A DNA stretch of 64,000 nucleotides. Source: Drosophila miranda (Eukaryota; Arthropoda; Insecta; Diptera; Drosophilidae). Below, piece by piece: positions 1 to 12,562 of this stretch; within the stretch, counting starts at the first letter, position 1; each line of letters opens with the position of its first letter. The translations under genes were made by a program, and so were the position numbers. The notes beneath the pieces were generated by a model, which was given only the letters and a program-made list of their open reading frames with translations, made no database searches and was not told the origin of the DNA. The stretch covers positions 4,030,001 through 4,094,000 of the forward strand of contig NC_046677.1 in NCBI RefSeq assembly GCF_003369915.1. Reading direction: 5' to 3'.

Positions 1-77
1 AATCATCTCGTCTGGCCTCAACTTAACCTCACTTTGACTTCCCCTCGACCGCCCCCGTCCTCCTTCCACTCGCACAG

Positions 78-1322
78 GCCTCAAGTACGATCCCACAAAT
101 GCAATTCTGCTGCAGGGCCGTCAAGAGATCACCGCCTCAGTGCTTAGCTATATGCAGTCGCAGGGCGACATTCCGATGGACATTGATCCACAGATGCCGC
201 GAGCACGCCGGGCCCCCTCGCCACCACGTAGAACTGCCGAGCCGGCAAAGCCAGCCGATCCTAGGGTGGAGGATATGAGCGAGGATGAGAAAAAGAAGTA
301 CTTTGCCAAGCAGGAGAAGGATCTGGGCAATGCGGCGTACAAGAAGAAGGAATTTGATGATGCTCTCAAGCACTACAATGCTGCCATCGAACATGATCCC
401 ACAGACATCACGTTCTACAACAACATTGCTGCGGTGTACTTTGAGCGCAAGGAGTACGAGGAGTGCATTAAGCAGTGCGAGAAAGGCATCGAGGTGGGCC
501 GTGAAAACCGCTCCGATTTCAAATTGATTGCCAAATCGTTTGCCCGCATCGGCAACACCTATCGCAAGCTTGAGAACTACAAGCAGGCCAAGATCTATTT
601 TGAGAAGGCCATGTCCGAGCATCGGACGCCGGAGATCAAGACGTCGCTCAGCGAGATGGAAGCCAAAATCAAGGAGCAGGAGCGTCAGGCCTACATCAAT
701 CCTGAGAAGGCCGAGGAGGAGAAGGAGCAGGGCAATCACTTCTTCAAGAAGGGTGACTACAGCAATGCTGTCAAGCACTACTCGGAGGCCATCAAGCGCA
801 ATCCCGACGATCCCAAACTGTATAGTAATCGTGCTGCCTGCTACACGAAGCTGGCTGCCTTTGATCTGGGTCTCAAGGATTGCGAGACTTGCATCAAGCT
901 GGACGAGAAGTTTATTAAGGGGTACATACGCAAGGGAAAAATTCTACAAGGCATGCAGCAGACCTCTAAGGCTTCGGCTGCCTACCAGAAGGCGCTGGAA
1001 CTCGACCCTAACAATGCCGAGGCCATCGAGGGCTACCGTCAGAGCTCGATGAACTTTCAACGCAATCCCCAAGAGGTGCTCAAGAATGCCATGTCGGATC
1101 CCGAAATTCAGCAGATCCTCAAAGACCCGGCCATGCGCATGATCCTCGAACAGATGCAGAACGATCCAAATGCTGTGAAAGAGTAAGTTTTCGATTTATC
1201 ACATAATTGTTATACGAATAGATTTTCCTAATTGATATTTGTTTTACAGACACTTGCAGAATCCTGCAATTGCCGATAAGATAATGAAGCTGCTGGAATC
1301 TGGCATCATTCAGATACATTAG
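78..1322 (+). CDS. Hop: Hop (Hsp70/Hsp90 organizing protein, STI1/STIP1 family), 5' truncated by the window
   Basis: Co-chaperone that bridges Hsp70 and Hsp90 in the cytosol and passes client proteins between them. Two exons are visible: 78-1182, after a polypyrimidine tract and acceptor CAG at 75-77, and 1250-1322, separated by a 67-bp intron (GTAAGT...CAG) that splits a Glu codon. About 391 residues are present; the family is about 490, so roughly the first 100 residues (most of TPR1) lie upstream. In order I see an acidic/proline linker, a TPR2A block starting GNAAYKKKEFDDALKHYN, a TPR2B block starting EQGNHFFKKGDYSNAVKHYS, and a C-terminal DP2 domain with NP and DP repeats, ending LLESGIIQIH and TAG. 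The last coding exon is only 24 codons including the stop, so an ATG-initiated single-frame reading would stop four codons too early inside the intron. Family assignment is secure; the 5' end is simply outside the window. Confidence 0.95.
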
Positions 1323-1760
1323 GCACTCCATATATATATACAAACAAACAAAACATATTGATAAACATTCAGGAGAAGAAAGAAAACAAAACCAATAATA
1401 CGCATTATACGAACCTTATTGCACCATTATGGCGCAAGCCTCAACTAAACTATCGTTTACCAATTTATAAAGAGGAGGGCAAACACAAAATACAAACAAA
1501 AATTAACGCTAAACATTACCCTAGAAATCGCAACGCCTAAAACGCAGATCGACTATAACTACAAAAGTTAAAAGTTAAAGAAATTAATTACAAAACACCT
1601 ACACACACCACTAAGGAAGTGGAGTGTCTGCCTAATTAATTTAGGCAGATGGCTGGAGTAGGGCTCCATCCGCAAAATCCTTATTTTCTTACTACAATAT
1701 ATGCTGTAGCTTAGCTCTAAAATAAGTTTTTGAATGTAAAATAAATGAGTCAAAGAACGG
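1323..1760 (+). other. Probable Hop 3' UTR
   Basis: AT-rich sequence after the Hop stop codon with no coding potential. An AATAAA hexamer at about 1740-1745 is a plausible polyadenylation signal and sets the proposed end. Confidence 0.5.
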
Positions 1761-2560
1761 TATGGCACGAGATTCTATTTGAATATCCCGCCCAAGTGTT
1801 GTACAGTCCTCTGTTCTGTCTACAACAGCACACGTTAACCAGCACCGCACAATTTCTTCCGAAAAAAATGGTGTGCCCATTTATATACCTTTATCTATAT
1901 TTTTTACAAATTTGCTACAGAAAATTCCCTCAAGTCGTTGAACTGTTTCAATATTGGGGGCTTAAGTGGGTTCGTTTGTGCATCGGTATATTTACGGTAT
2001 ATTTGATAATGAGACGGTGTATTTCGGTATATTTATGTGGGAATCTATAACACTGTTGCCATTTTAGCTTATTTTAAGCTAGATCAAATAGCTTGAAAAA
2101 TAATTGATATGCTTACAGCTTGAAATCTAGGATATTTCAAATTTCATTTATTCATTTTTTATATCAGACAAAAAAATGACGAAAGTGTCTTATAAGCAAA
2201 ATTTCCAGTTGGCTATGCAACTGCTGCTTTTGTACGGCAACAATTAGGGCCAAGTTGTGCGAATTACGGCAGCAAGCTTTCGCTAAAAAACATATTCCGT
2301 CCAATCATGACAAAACTAACAAAATAAAGCAGAGGAGCAGAAGGCTGCACTTTTTTTGCACATTGCTAAGCACTCTGCCATAGCATAATGAAGTGGATAA
2401 AATAATGTCATTACTTTATTTAAAAATTAAAAACAAAATATCAATAAAATTCCATTAACCATTATTTTTATTTGTTTTTATAATTAGCTTATTTTTAAGC
2501 TTTTTTTTAAATTTTTTGCTTATTCTAGCTTCTTTTTTTCAATCTTGCTTTTGCGGACTG
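1761..2560. other. Hop-Pi3K21B intergenic DNA
   Basis: AT-rich DNA without a supported gene. Near 1985-2040 it carries repeated GGTATATTT words that also occur at 11.6 and 12.5 kb (listed separately). Several homopolymer T runs lie at 2490-2540. Confidence 0.5.
1985..2060. repeat. Fourth occurrence of the GGTATATTT module
   Basis: GGTATATTTACGGTATATTT followed by a GAGACGGT-type word and a further GGTATATTT. It is homologous by eye to 11617-11710 and 12507-12560, including the later GAATCT-type word. It lies between Hop and Pi3K21B, without the rest of the repeat seen at 11.4-12.6 kb. Confidence 0.55.
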
Positions 2561-3040
2561 TCAAAATCTGGCAACACTGATCGATAAGTCCGCGTGCGAT
2601 TGTGATTATACTTTTTTTTGTCGTCCAAAAGTGCCGTATAAAAATGTTTTAAGTTAACCCCACAAACCTGGCCATACCCAAGGCACTGAAGTAGCGAAAT
2701 TGGACACAATAATCGACAAATATCACTCAAAAACATACGAATCCTGTACATTAAAGCCAACCATTTTTTAACCTGTGTCGTATTGCCGTAGTATTAGTGA
2801 TTGGTGGTGTATGTGTGCGCGTGTGTGTCTCCCCTCAGTCCGAATCGCGAAATCGAGAATAGAAAGATGTGTGTGCTGCTCCGGTAGTGGTAGTGTGGCG
2901 AGCTAAAAGCGTGAAATTAACACACCACAAGAAAATACGCGAATCTAAATTCAATAATCGAAACTAAGCCGCCGCCAGTTAACCTCCTCCTGCTTCTTTC
3001 CCCCTCCCCCACCCAGAGACAAATAAAACAGCCAACACAA
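2561..3040 (+). promoter_or_regulatory. Probable promoter and 5' UTR exon of Pi3K21B
   Basis: TGGCAACACTGATCGATAAG at about 2570-2589 combines a word common in Drosophila housekeeping promoters with a partial DRE (core ATCGATA). Downstream is GC- and CA-richer DNA typical of a 5' leader, ending ...GCCAACACAA before the donor GTGAGT at 3041. The transcription start is not determined. The last base of this exon (A at 3040) is the first base of the Pi3K21B start codon. Confidence 0.45.
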
Positions 3041-6000
3041 GTGAGTACCTAAATCATCGTCGCCCCCCCCCTCGCTTCAGGGTTGCTCAAGATGGCACGG
3101 ACGGCATGGCCAGAGCGAGAGCGCTTGGCAACAAGCGAGAGCCGGGACGCCACTATAGTCGCTTACATGTGTAGCGTACTATTGCATATCGTACTATCTG
3201 TGAGAGATTTTTGGGGCTGAGATCTCATTTGCTTAGAGAGAGAGAGAGAGAGTTTGGTTGGAGATATCTTTTGTGGATTGTGAAGAGTGTAGTCTTTTGG
3301 GTTGAAACCCCGTAATATGATTTGAAGAGTTCGTGTTTTGAGATCTGTAGATTTCTGTAGATTGTATTTTGTGTTGAAGATCTTTAGATTATTGCTGCTC
3401 AGAGTGCATTCTATCGAATTGAATGTCAACTTTTCAATCTTTTGTCAATTTTTCCTTACAACCTTACAATTATATGCTTTTATCTTTTTCGCTGCAGTGC
3501 AACCCTCGCCGCTGCATTACTCGACGATGCGGCCACAGGCTCCCGGATCGCTGGTCGATCCCTACGAGGACGAACTTCGCATGGCGCCCTGGTATTGGGG
3601 GCAAATCACACGCGAGGAGGCAAAGAATATACTGCACGGAATGCCCGATGGCAGCTTCCTGGTGCGCGATGCGCTCTCCAAGAAGGGGGAATACACACTG
3701 ACACTGATGAAGGACGGAAACGAGAAGCTGATAAAGATCTGCCACATCAATGGCATGTACGGGTTCATTGAGAAGAAACTATTCAATTCGGTGGTGGACA
3801 TGGTCAACTTTTACAAGGCCAACTCCCTGAATATGTACAACAAGACGCTGGACATAATGCTGAGCCATCCGATTGTGCGAAACTACGAGGAGGATGACGC
3901 CCATCCACATGGGGATCTTGGACTGCTGAGCAACGAGTTTATACGCACATCGCAGATGCTGCAGCAGCTGGAACAGAACCTTGATCAGAAGAAAAACTCC
4001 TTCAATGCCATTCGTGAGGAGCTGCAGGAAAAGAAGCTCCATCAGGGCGTGTTTGGGAATGCCGAGAAGATATTTCGCGATCAAATCAAACTCAACGAAT
4101 CGGTGATGAAGACACCCGCCGCCGCAGAGAGCAGTGCCCCTGAAAGCGGAGGAGCATCAACACTCGGGACGGCCGCTGGTACGGCTGGGACCTCCGCTTC
4201 GGCCTGCAGCAACAATGCCAATACCCGACAGAGCCTCCAGGAGAACCAGGCCCATCTCCTCGCTCTACTCGAAGTCATGCAGGAGAAGATGCAACAGCTG
4301 AACCACTACATGGAGTGCAAGAAGAAGGAGGAGCTGCTGCTCGAGCGTCAGATCAATGCCACCAAGCCCGAGCTGCAGATGCTGCAGTTGCGCAAGGACA
4401 AATATATTGAGTAAGTGCTAAAATGCTTCAACCCGAACACGCTGACGTCATTTAATGTGTAAGCTCTTTCCAAGTGGTTTGCTGATTAGCGTGGCGCAGG
4501 GGAGACACCAACCAGGCGACAGACTGACAGACACAGTCATAGAAGACCTCTTCTATTCGATTGTGTGTGCCTCTGAGTCTCTGTCTGTCTGTGTGTTGCT
4601 GTCTCTGGCCTAGCCTGGCCTGGCCTGTGCACTCGGCGGTAACATGCACTGCAGTTTGCAGTTTTCGCCAGCCACTGAGGGAATGTTAATGCACAAAATT
4701 CAACGGTCGGACGCTCGGTTCTGGCTCATTTTACACGCGGCAGCAGTCGACAGACAGACGTTCGCTCATTTCGAACAGCCAGCTGCCGGCAGCTAGCCAG
4801 TCAGCCAGTTCCAAAAGTCTGACCGATACCGATGATAATGGCATAACATTGTTTGGTTTGGCTTTGGTTTTAGGCCACGCCAGCAGCAAAAGCAACAGCG
4901 CCAGCGCATAGCCATGCATGGGGTCTACGTGCCTGGAAAGCCTTTAACTGGAAACCCCTCTTTATATGTATATATTGTAAATATCTTTAGTCGTGTCCGC
5001 TAAGCGAGTATATCGGTGTCTCCTATCGCATAGCGACCCCTCGCTTTGGGGCGGAAAATCCCAATTTACCTTGGGGAGGAGTCTAGTCCCCTCTCTTATC
5101 ATTCATTTGATTAGAAAGTCTCTTGGATTCCCATTTCTTTGCGGGAACCCTTTATCGCTTGACCATATAAAATGATAATATATAATACATATACATACAT
5201 ATGTACAAGTATAGTCTCTTCTTTCTTTTTTTTCCCTCTTTGTCACATCAAGGTCGTATTTATCATAAATGGCAATTGTTTTTTTCTTTTTTTTTTTTTT
5301 TTTAAGGAGAGCCCTTTTATTGCAATAACTTGCACATATTTACAGGATTGTAGTCAAGGTCGAGGTTTTATATATAAGGAAGAATTTATGGAAAATTTCC
5401 AGAGCATTTTATTGAGGTTTTTATAATTTCGTGTATCGGTAAGGGTATATTTCTATGATAGATACATCAATACCCCATAAACAGAGTCTGTTTTTCATGA
5501 AAATACTCCGCTTTTTCCACTCCTTTCACTCGGTCTTACAGTTTCTTTCCATGCACACATCCCTTTATGATATTACAATGGTAGATCCATAGTACATCTA
5601 CAGATTCTAATACATATCCGTAGTTAATCTTCAAACAACCCTTTTTCCAACTCAATTTTAATCGAAATATCTCCATTTCCATAGATATTTGTACGAAAAC
5701 CTTCCTCGCCTATTTATTTGAAACCAATTTGCTATCTTTATTAGTTTACGATTAGAAACACTTCTCCGCTTCTCTTGGATTCAACTAATTCTTGAATTTA
5801 ATAGTACATAGCAACAGTCGTTAACTTTACAGTGTAGTACGTCATCGTTTCTATGGGCATTACTTAGACTGTGGCCCGGACAAATGAACGAATGACTAGC
5901 CCAAAAAAAGAGGCAGTCTCTGACTGTTAGATAAGGTAATAGAGCCGAGTGACTTTTTGCTAAAGATAGCTTTCCTTATCAGGCTTTAAAAGTTTGCCAA

Positions 6001-7709
6001 GTGCTGTCTCTTATGTACTACTTACATAGGGAAGACATATTCATATACATAAATGTATTGAACTAAATGTATAATGTGCTTTTTTTTGCAAAAGAAAACG
6101 ATAAGAAACAAAGATTAGGGACCGTCAATGGCGATAAGAAAAAAACTTCGGTTAAGGGGGGAGGCAGACCACTTGGCTGGGACTGGGACTGGGAATTCGA
6201 CTGGGCTGTATCATTAGATAGTAGATTCAATAGTCACCCAACATTAATCTCTATCGTTTTTTGGGGTTCGTTTCCGATTCTTGATTTAGTCGCTCCAGAA
6301 GATATTTTTGATATGATGGAACCTAGTCCACCTATCGCTTATCTCTTGCGTGAATCACTTAGTGCCGATAGGAGCCGCACACCACCGTAACGCAAAGAAC
6401 AAAGCCCCAGCCGAAACCCAGAGGTCTAGACGAGCGTAGACTTAACGGCGGCAGCGTTATTCATCCCAACATTTATCGACGCAGTTTCGAATCCATTTGA
6501 AATTTCTGCCGCCAGCTTCCTATAAAGAGCGACAGTAGGCAAAATGCAGAATTATTTCTCAATTAGTGTTTGTTGAATTAGCACACCCTTCGAAGAAGTG
6601 ATATTTCGATCAAATATTCTTGAAGTGTAACCAAAAATGAAGTAATGTATATAAATAGATATCAAAAAACTTACGACCGAGTGAGCCTCCAGAAATCGTT
6701 TGGAAGATCGTGTTCATGGAAGAAAGATTCTGTTAATCCTGATATTAAGTATCTTCGATCTACAACAAAAAGAATTTTTATTTTAATGGAAGAGAGCTCT
6801 GTTTATGGAGCATTGATATACAAAATCGTAGATTATATCATTTAGAAGAAAATATATCCATAAAACATATAAAAAATTATAGAAATGGTATAGGTTTTCT
6901 TGAGGATAATAATCTTAATAATTGACAAGTGGTTTATAGACATTTTATTGGGGATTTTTCTTTGTAATCTTCGAATCTATAATATTAGATCACTATCTCT
7001 AAAACTATATTCAAACAATCTATCTAACTCCTCCCTTCTCCCATCTCTCTCTTGCTTTCTTAGGCGCCTGAAAGGATTCAATCTCACGGATGACGATCTA
7101 AATGCCATACTCGAGATGGGTTTCGCGAACTGGCGGCAACAGTACGAGAGTGTCTTGAATTTGCCACACAGGGACGAGACCTACTGGTTCCTGAAGGATG
7201 CAACGCGTCGTGATGCCGAGGAGCTGCTCCGCGGCTCACCCTCTGGAACCTTCCTCATCCGTGCCCGCAATGCCGGCCACTATGCGCTGTCGATTGTGTG
7301 CAAGGGCAATGTTCAGCATTGCATCATCTATGAGACGGAGAGTGGCTTTGGTTTTGCGGCACCCTACAACATCTATCCCACGCTGAAGAAGCTCGTGGAG
7401 CACTATGCCACAAATTCGCTGGAGGAGCACAACGACACGCTGACCACGACGCTGCGACTGCCTGTGTACTACTGGGAGCAGAACAGGGCCCAGATACTCG
7501 AAGAGTTGGAGATGGAACGAGAGCAAGAGGCAGCGGCGGTGGCGGCGGGGTCTTCGGCACAGACATCGCTGGGAAGCAGCAGCACCAGTACCAGCAGTGC
7601 GCCCATACCGACGCCCAGGGCACGTTCTGATCAGGATCAGGTGGATGGTGGGGAAACGGAGACGCCACCGGCCTCAATTTCGCCATCAAATTTTAGCACA
7701 TCGCAGTAG
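3040..7709 (+). CDS. Pi3K21B: Pi3K21B, p60 regulatory subunit of class IA PI3-kinase
   Basis: Adaptor that binds phosphotyrosine on the insulin receptor or its substrate and holds and recruits the p110 catalytic subunit (Pi3K92E), so it sits in insulin/growth signalling at the plasma membrane. Coding parts: base 3040, 3498-4410 and 7064-7709, 519 residues. The ATG is split: A before the intron 3041-3497 and TG after the acceptor GCTGCAG, giving [10 protein letters not shown], the N-terminus I remember for D. melanogaster p60. A second in-frame Met (MRPQAPGS) follows ten residues later. Domains: nSH2 about 32-125 with FLVRD (Arg57), coiled-coil iSH2 about 140-320, cSH2 about 344-440 with FLIRAR (Arg371). 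The C-terminal tail is low complexity (Ala, Ser, Pro) and ends SPSNFSTSQ. As in fly p60, the SH3 and BH domains of vertebrate p85 are absent. The 2.65-kb intron 4411-7063 falls in Glu305, at the end of iSH2. Confidence 0.95.
3041..3497 (+). other. Pi3K21B intron 1, interrupting the start codon
   Basis: The donor GTGAGTACC at 3041 and acceptor TTTTTCGCTGCAG ending at 3497 are strong. A (GA)n tract lies at 3236-3251. Long open frames here are chance. Confidence 0.8.
4411..7063 (+). other. Pi3K21B intron 2
   Basis: Intron of 2.65 kb with donor GTAAGTGC and acceptor TTGCTTTCTTAG. It contains Gln/Ala-like CAGCAG strings near 4880 and T-rich tracts near 5220-5305. A 107-codon open frame at 6067-6390 is judged spurious. 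No nested gene is supported. Confidence 0.8.
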
Positions 7710-7869
7710 ACACGCCCCCCACACACACACACACACACAAACACACAAAGCCCTTAACCTCACAGGCTAGCTATCGTATCTATTGTATCTATATCTATCT
7801 CTATATCTCTCTCTAACCTCTCGCGCTCCACTATAAAGCTATATATCTCTCTATCTCCATGTGTATATA

Positions 7870-7913
<44 letters not shown>

Positions 7914-9700
7914 CGTATATAAATATTTTGTTGTCGTGTGATGGATGGGATGGCGTTGCAGTACAACTGCTTCGGGGACCATCCCCCAAAAAAACAAAGG
8001 AAGGAAAACCCATGCTCCAGAATAATAACAATGTTTTGGTGATCATATTGATGTTGTTTAAACTTTATATATACATATACGTATGTGTATATCCATTTTT
8101 TGTAATACTGCATTTTGCGTGATAATTGATACGTCAAGCATCTGTTGTAACCCCTCACCTGCCCCCACTACATGTCCCTGCTACAAACCACACCCTTTCC
8201 TGCTCCTTAATTACATTGTTATCACGCTGCGCGTTGCCGTCATCATCGAGTGGGAGGGTTATATATATTTATATAGTAGGTATATATGCATGTTGGGGAG
8301 GTGACCCCCTCTAGGAGATATCCGAAGAAATTCTACGATATTTCTTCAAACCATTTTGTCGCGTGTTAATGTAAATATAGTACTTGCTGCGGAAACAAAG
8401 AACACAGAGAGAGAGAAATTTTTGAAATCAGGTTACGGTTTTGATAACCTTATAGACCTTGACCAACAGTCCCTCCCCCGCCACCTCCTCACAGCCTGTG
8501 CCCGCTGGGCCATGGGCCCTCTAATATTTGTTGTTATATTATGATTGATTTTGATGTAGTTTTAAGTAAAGTTTACGTATGTTTAAATGATGTGATCACT
8601 CGATTGTTGCTAAAATAGTAATTTCCTTTAAACATTATGAATATATATATATATAAATATATATTTTTTTTTTTTTTAAATAAGAACACACATACACAAA
8701 CCCCACACAGAAAAAGATTCAGAAACAAAGAAAAGAATACAAATGTAAAAAAGGCACCCAGAGGAACAACAACAAAAACAAAAAAAAAACAGTGCAATCG
8801 GAAAAAAAAAAACCGTTGCTTGAGTACTTTTAAGTACACAGTTTTTAAAAGATAGATTTATATTTGAGTGCAATTTCTGTTATGTCCAAAAGATACACAT
8901 ACACACAGACACACACACACAATTTGAGTGCAATTTCTATATAATGGCAAGTTATATAGCCCCCGTTGTTGTTCCCCCGTTTGTGATGGCTGGGAAAGGG
9001 TATACAGACTTCGGCCTGGCCCCCAAAACTTATGTTCTCTTGTGCCACCCTTAATGTTCGTTCGAACTCGAATTGGATCACCTCTTTCGTGCTTCCTGTT
9101 ATGCATTGCATTCTATTTCTCCTTTCGCTTCGCATTCGAAATCGAATCAAATCGAATCGATCATACATTCTCCCCTTGGCTAATCGAAATCGTAATCGAA
9201 TCGATCACACACACACCCACACAAAACACACGAGCGTCTTTCAAATATTTCTCTTTATAGTATATATAGTATATATTAAAAAAGTTATTCTCTATATACC
9301 TTATGCCTATATGTAACTCTTAATTTACGTTTAATTTATTTAATTTGTAATTTGTGTTTCATTAAATTTTGCTTAAATTCTATGAGATTTCGGCGGATCG
9401 GATCTCGTACGTTGTAGTATTTATAAGTTTTAAAATTAGTTTTTTAACAAAGCATACAAAAATTACGTTTCAACAAACACACAAAAAAAGAAACAAATAC
9501 CAATACGTAGAAGAACCAGATTAAATGTGTTCTAATCATGATTGATGCGGAATCAATCATGCTGATAAATGATGATGACGTTTTTTTTGCCATACCATAC
9601 CATACCATACCCTTCCCCCGCCCCCCTCAATGTTAGATGGAAATATTTGTGAATTTTTCGGTTGTTTGTGACTCTCCAATTCTGTCTCTGCGATTTTCAT
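7710..9700 (+). other. Pi3K21B 3' UTR and downstream region
   Basis: Low-complexity DNA with (CA)n at about 7721-7745, (TA)n at 7872-7911 and T and A runs near 8665-8810. A direct repeat TTTGAGTGCAATTTCT occurs near 8864 and again near 8924. The true polyadenylation site is not determined. Confidence 0.4.
7872..7911. repeat. (TA)n microsatellite
   Basis: About 20 uninterrupted TA units. They generate spurious Tyr/Ile-rich open frames on both strands. Confidence 0.95.
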
Positions 9701-11416
9701 TCAGAGCAGAAGAGGAATACAAACAAAAGTTAAAAAGAGAACAGAAAACAGAGAACAGAATACAGAGAACGAAACAAAACGAAACGAAGAAAATAAAAAG
9801 GAATGATAAAAACTAAATGTGAAACGAATTGCAAATTTGTTGTATTTTTTTATATGAATATATATATAGTATATTGATATATATGTATATGTATATGTAT
9901 ATGTGTATCTGTACGAGTATAACCCGCATACATGCCCATTAAATATGTATGCCATTTAGAATGCTATATGTTATAGATCATAAGGCTATATGTTGTAGAT
10001 CTTTAAGCGCTAACAGCAAAAGCAACAATCACAACAACAACAAACAACAATTTTTTGTAGTAGTTTTTTAAAAGAATCAACAAAAAATGGAAAACAACTA
10101 TGTATGTATTTGTATTTGTGTCTAAACCCGAATGTTCGTAAATAACACAAAAGCAAAAAGGAACGAAACAATAATAAAATGAATGAAAAACAAGACAAAA
10201 TCGTCTCAGTGAATCGTCGAATCATTCTACTATATAAACATCAAGAAATTCTGAAAATACGCTTTCAAATAACATAGTTCGAATACGGAATAGGAGCTCC
10301 ACTCCACTTCGTTTTTGGTCTTCGTTCAACACTCTGGAAGGTATCTGGTGTGGTACGAGTACTGCTTTTTGCTGTATTCTCGGCATTGGGTGTCGTCTTT
10401 CAATGAACCAACCCTCCTCCCATCTCGGCAGTCATCGTCGTCGTCCGTCGTCCGTCATCCATCGATGCATTCTGCTGAGCTTGCCGAAATGTCCAAAAAA
10501 TCACGCGCTGTCCAGTGGAACTGTATGGAATGACCACGAGCTGGAGCATGCATAGCAGGAGTGGTGTGATGCCAACCCAATTAGCCATGGAGTGACCTGC
10601 TAGGGGGGATACAAGAAGGAAAGAGCTGCTTGGGTATGGTACTGATAGCCTGAATGGGACGATCTTTAATCCGATTCTTCTCTTTGGACATACATACATA
10701 CATACATATGTTACGTATGTATTGCGTTGCATCTGACGGAAAGCTTCTGGAAATAAAATATTCCCTCAATTGTAGGCTCTCTTATACAATGTGATGCATC
10801 ATCAAGATTTGGATAAGAGAATGGGAAAAGTTATTTTCGGGTGTAAACAGAACTTGGGAAGCGGATACCCCAAGAACTCGAATGCTCGAATGAACACACT
10901 GAGTGATATCTTAAGATAAGAGATGTCTTTTTGGATCCTTTCTATACCATTATCATCACTGATTTTGTCGACTTTAAGTATGAAATTAAATAAAAGAAAA
11001 AAATAATTGGAGTGGAGTGTGAAATGTGACGTTATCTCTAAATTGAGTAAAGATTATAACCATATCCTGGGGTAGTTATGTATACGCTATATTCGATAAG
11101 ATAGGAAACAAAAGCAATTAAAGCCTGCCTCAACAGAAAATGTAAGAGCACAAAATACCGCCAATGCGTTCCATTTGAACTAAAATTACGCGCCACATTC
11201 TGAATCGGCTGACATCTTCCGCTTAACAGCACATGTTGTGTATAAAATCAGCAGTGCTGTGTCGATTTCTGATATGACGGAACTGCGTTTGAAAACGACA
11301 AAACTGGTTGCCCCCACTATGCTTCTATGTAAAAAAAATGTCTCCGCATTTCGCTGCCCTAGTGTAAAAGCCGTAGTTTAAAAATGTAACTAGCTATAAG
11401 AGAGCTATTTGCCACT
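9701..11416. other. Intergenic DNA, nothing coding seen
   Basis: AT-rich spacer with A-rich stretches (9720-10200), a (TATATG)n-like tract near 9880-9905 and (CATA)n near 10690-10707. No open frame has protein-like composition. Confidence 0.5.
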
Positions 11417-12562
11417 ATTTTTTTGTTGACCTTTTCTGTTTAAACTTTGTTTTACACCCAGTCCAATAAGAAGAAGTCCCTAAAATAGACATATCTTGTA
11501 GAAAATTGATTCATTAATCGGATAGAACTATGTGGGCAGGGCTAAGGGCTCAAAGTGGCTCGTAATATTCGACGGAATATCAAAATCGAGGAATATGTAA
11601 AATAGAACTTGAATTCGTCAGTATATTTACGGTATATTTTTGAAATGAGACCGTATATTTTGGTATTTATTTGAATCGGGTAGAATCTGTAATAGCCGGT
11701 TCACAACAATGAGTCCCATTCCATGCACACATACCCTGGGGGAAATGGATGTTATAGAATTGTGAATATGTTTGTCATACCAGGCAAAACCAATTTAGTT
11801 TCAATATATTTTAATATTATTCAATTTTATTTTATATTGTTTTCAATATTTCAACGATATTTTAAAGCTTATTGTCTTCTTGCAGAGACCAAGAATAGGT
11901 ATCAGGATCGAGATATATATACAAAAAACTCATCATATACATGAATGTGTCTAAAAAATGTCAATTTGAGAAAAGGGGTTTATTAGTTACATTTTATCTT
12001 CATATCAATATTTATACCTTCATATAAATTTAATAAAATAGGGTATACCAAGGCCTATACTAAGGCTTACACGCAACATAGCGATCGTTTTTTTGTTTAA
12101 CTTTTTCGTTTAAACCTTTTTTTACAATAAATACAATAAAAGCAAGGATTAAAAACTATCCAATCTTGTAGAAAATGTATTCATCAATGGGATACAACTA
12201 TGTGGGCATTGCTGAGAGATTTAGTTAGTCAGCATTATTCAATGGAATATCAAAATTGAGCAATTTCCTTTTTCGTTTGTTTTGATTGACCTATTTCGCT
12301 ACTTGTTTTTTGTTTGACTTATTTCGCTAAAACCTCTTTTTACGCAAAATGCAATAAAAGCAAGTATTAAGAATACACCAGTTAAATAGAAAATTGATTC
12401 ATCAATCGTATAAAATTATGATGGCATGGCTAAATGTTCTATATAGCCAGTAATATTCAGCGGAATATCAAAATCGAGGAATATGTAAAATGGAACTTGA
12501 ATTCGTCAGTATATTTACGGTATATTTTTTAAATGATATGGTATATTTCTGAGGGTCAGAAC
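11417..12562. repeat. Three diverged copies of a 180-270 bp repeat
   Basis: Copies at about 11417-11690, 12085-12270 and 12303-12562. Each begins with a TTTTTTGTTnnAC, then TTTAAAC or TAAAAC, then TTTTTTAC-type tract. Each continues with GTAGAAAATTGATTCAT or a close variant, ACTATGTGGGCA or a variant, and GGAATATCAAAATCGAGGAA. The first and third continue with ATGTAAAATnGAACTTGAATT, then GTCAGTATATTTACGGTATATTT. The middle copy lacks that tail. This looks like an old mobile or duplicated sequence; I cannot name the family. Confidence 0.65.

Noticed and set aside
137-778. 213-codon Leu-rich frame antisense to Hop
   Set aside because: Antisense of Lys/Glu-rich TPR coding sequence gives Leu/Phe-rich frames; not a membrane protein.
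6067-6390. 107-codon frame in Pi3K21B intron with [10 protein letters not shown]
   Set aside because: The aromatic-acidic repeat comes from (GGGACT)n-like DNA; no splice or promoter context.
7760-8158. Tyr/Ile-rich frames around (TA)n
   Set aside because: Microsatellite translation artefact in a 3' UTR, open on both strands.
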